Source: Carnobacterium_B sp040274945 | GTDB taxonomy: Bacteria > Bacillota > Bacilli > Lactobacillales > Carnobacteriaceae | Assembly (NCBI RefSeq): GCF_040274945.1 | Contig: NZ_JBEMAR010000001.1 | Span: 62,001-126,000 of the forward strand | Length of the DNA stretch: 64,000 nucleotides | Reading direction: 5' to 3' | Part shown: positions 63,321-64,000 of the stretch, in pieces | Position numbering within the stretch: the stretch's first letter is position 1 | How the letters are laid out: each line of letters begins with the position of its first letter | Translations under genes and position numbers: made by a program | The notes under the pieces: generated by a model | Databases searched by the model: none | What the model was told of the DNA's origin: nothing | Seen by the model: only the letters and a program-made list of their open reading frames with translations

Positions 63321-64000
63321 CACTATCACCCCCTAGAACAGCCTGAACATTTAAAATCTCTTGGAAAAAGGCTTGTCTCGATTTGTCTCCTTTGTATAAT
63401 TCAGAGTAGATATTACCATCTTTTAAAAATACGACACGGCTACAATAACTTGAAGCAAGTGGATCGTGGGTAACCATCATAATAGTCACTCCACGTTTTA
63501 GATTAACATCCGCAATCGTTCCAAGTAGCGAAGCTGCAGACTTAGAATCCAGAGCACCGGTTGGTTCGTCCGCGAAGACCATTGAAGGTTGGTTGATGAG
63601 TGCACGAGCAGCTGAAGTTCTTTGCTTTTGGCCACCAGAAATTTCATGAGGATACTTATCTGCAAGTTCGGAAATACCTAAGATATTCGCGATTGATTGA
63701 AATTCAACTTCTGCTTGTTTTTTCTTCATTTTTCCAAGCGAAACCGGCAACAGAATGTTTTCTTTTACTGTTAAAGTATCTAGTAAATTATAATCTTGGA
63801 AAATAAATCCAAGTTGATTTCGTCTAAAAGCAGATATTTCAGTATCTTTCATCTTTGAAATATCAGAACTACTAATCAATATAGTTCCTTCCGTCGCACG
63901 GTCAATCGTTGCAAGCACATTGAGCAAAGTCGTTTTTCCTGCTCCAGATGCGCCCATAATGCCAACAAATTCACCTTCAACGACTCGCAAATCGATTCCT
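63307..64000 (-). CDS. Bce-type ABC transporter ATP-binding protein, 5' end beyond the window
   Basis: 231 residues visible; the start lies past the right edge. Walker A MGASGAGKTTLL, signature ISGGQKQRTSAARAL, Walker B VFADEPTGALDSKSA and MMVTHDPLASSYC identify a MacB/BceA-type ATPase. It is coupled to the permease downstream by overlap. Likely function: resistance to cell-wall-active peptides such as bacitracin. Target not visible. Confidence 0.92.
   Translation of the reverse strand, partial: GIDLRVVEGEFVGIMGASGAGKTTLLNVLATIDRATEGTILISSSDISKMKDTEISAFRRNQLGFIFQDYNLLDTLTVKENILLPVSLGKMKKKQAEVEFQSIANILGISELADKYPHEISGGQKQRTSAARALINQPSMVFADEPTGALDSKSAASLLGTIADVNLKRGVTIMMVTHDPLASSYCSRVVFLKDGNIYSELYKGDKSRQAFFQEILNVQAVLGGDSVDTL

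Overview
The window is a low-GC (by eye about 36-38%) Firmicutes chromosome segment. Gene content and gene order (rpoD-dnaG, glyQS-recO-era-cdd-dgkA-ybeY-pgpH-phoH, rpsU-yqeY, hisS-aspS under a T-box) point to Lactobacillales, most likely Carnobacterium or a close relative. The genus is inferred from protein resemblance, not from a search. Nearly all genes lie on the minus strand.

Layout. 1-3511: the 3' part of addB (helicase-nuclease), followed by a tandem palindromic repeat. 3.8-7.7 kb: DUF1294 protein, pepT, nif3-like, trmK and a hypothetical. 7.8-10.9 kb: rpoD and dnaG. 11.2-12.4 kb: niaX and its regulator niaR, with two operator copies around the niaX promoter. 12.6-15.6 kb: metallophosphoesterase, ABC exporter and DUF488 protein. 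15.7-25.4 kb: glyQS behind a glycine T-box, then recO, era, cdd, dgkA, ybeY, pgpH and phoH. 25.5-32.4 kb: yqeY, rpsU, zur, a pyruvate phosphate dikinase/PEP synthase regulator, truA, a TPM protein with lemA, nfo and an RDD protein. 32.4-46.9 kb: sppA, aspS and hisS behind a T-box, a cell-wall amidase, dtd, rel, deoC, rsmE, prmA, a DUF3013 protein, a 3-methyladenine glycosylase and two P-loop ATPases. 47.1-52.4 kb: a MarR-controlled heterodimeric multidrug ABC exporter and an aldo/keto reductase.

From 52.4 kb the DNA becomes accessory. It holds a structured element with its own terminator (candidate small RNA) and an SOS operon with an exact LexA-type box inside a textbook promoter. That operon encodes a Y-family polymerase, a YolD-like protein and a small SSB-like OB-fold protein, all translationally coupled. 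Next come a serine-rich lipoprotein, small membrane proteins and a SHOCT-domain remnant. A zinc-starvation group follows (Cys-poor L33 behind a perfect Zur palindrome, a thioredoxin-reductase-like enzyme, zinc-free S14 and a 40-aa putative metal homeostasis protein). After it lie an SRPBCC gene broken by one amber codon, a degraded IS110-type transposase start, and a Bce-type ABC transporter that runs off the right edge.

Two regulatory links are visible inside the window. Zur (26.4 kb) probably controls the zinc-free ribosomal protein genes at 57-59 kb, and NiaR probably controls niaX beside it. Other control elements are two T-boxes, one LexA site, a MarR-type operator and many intrinsic terminators.
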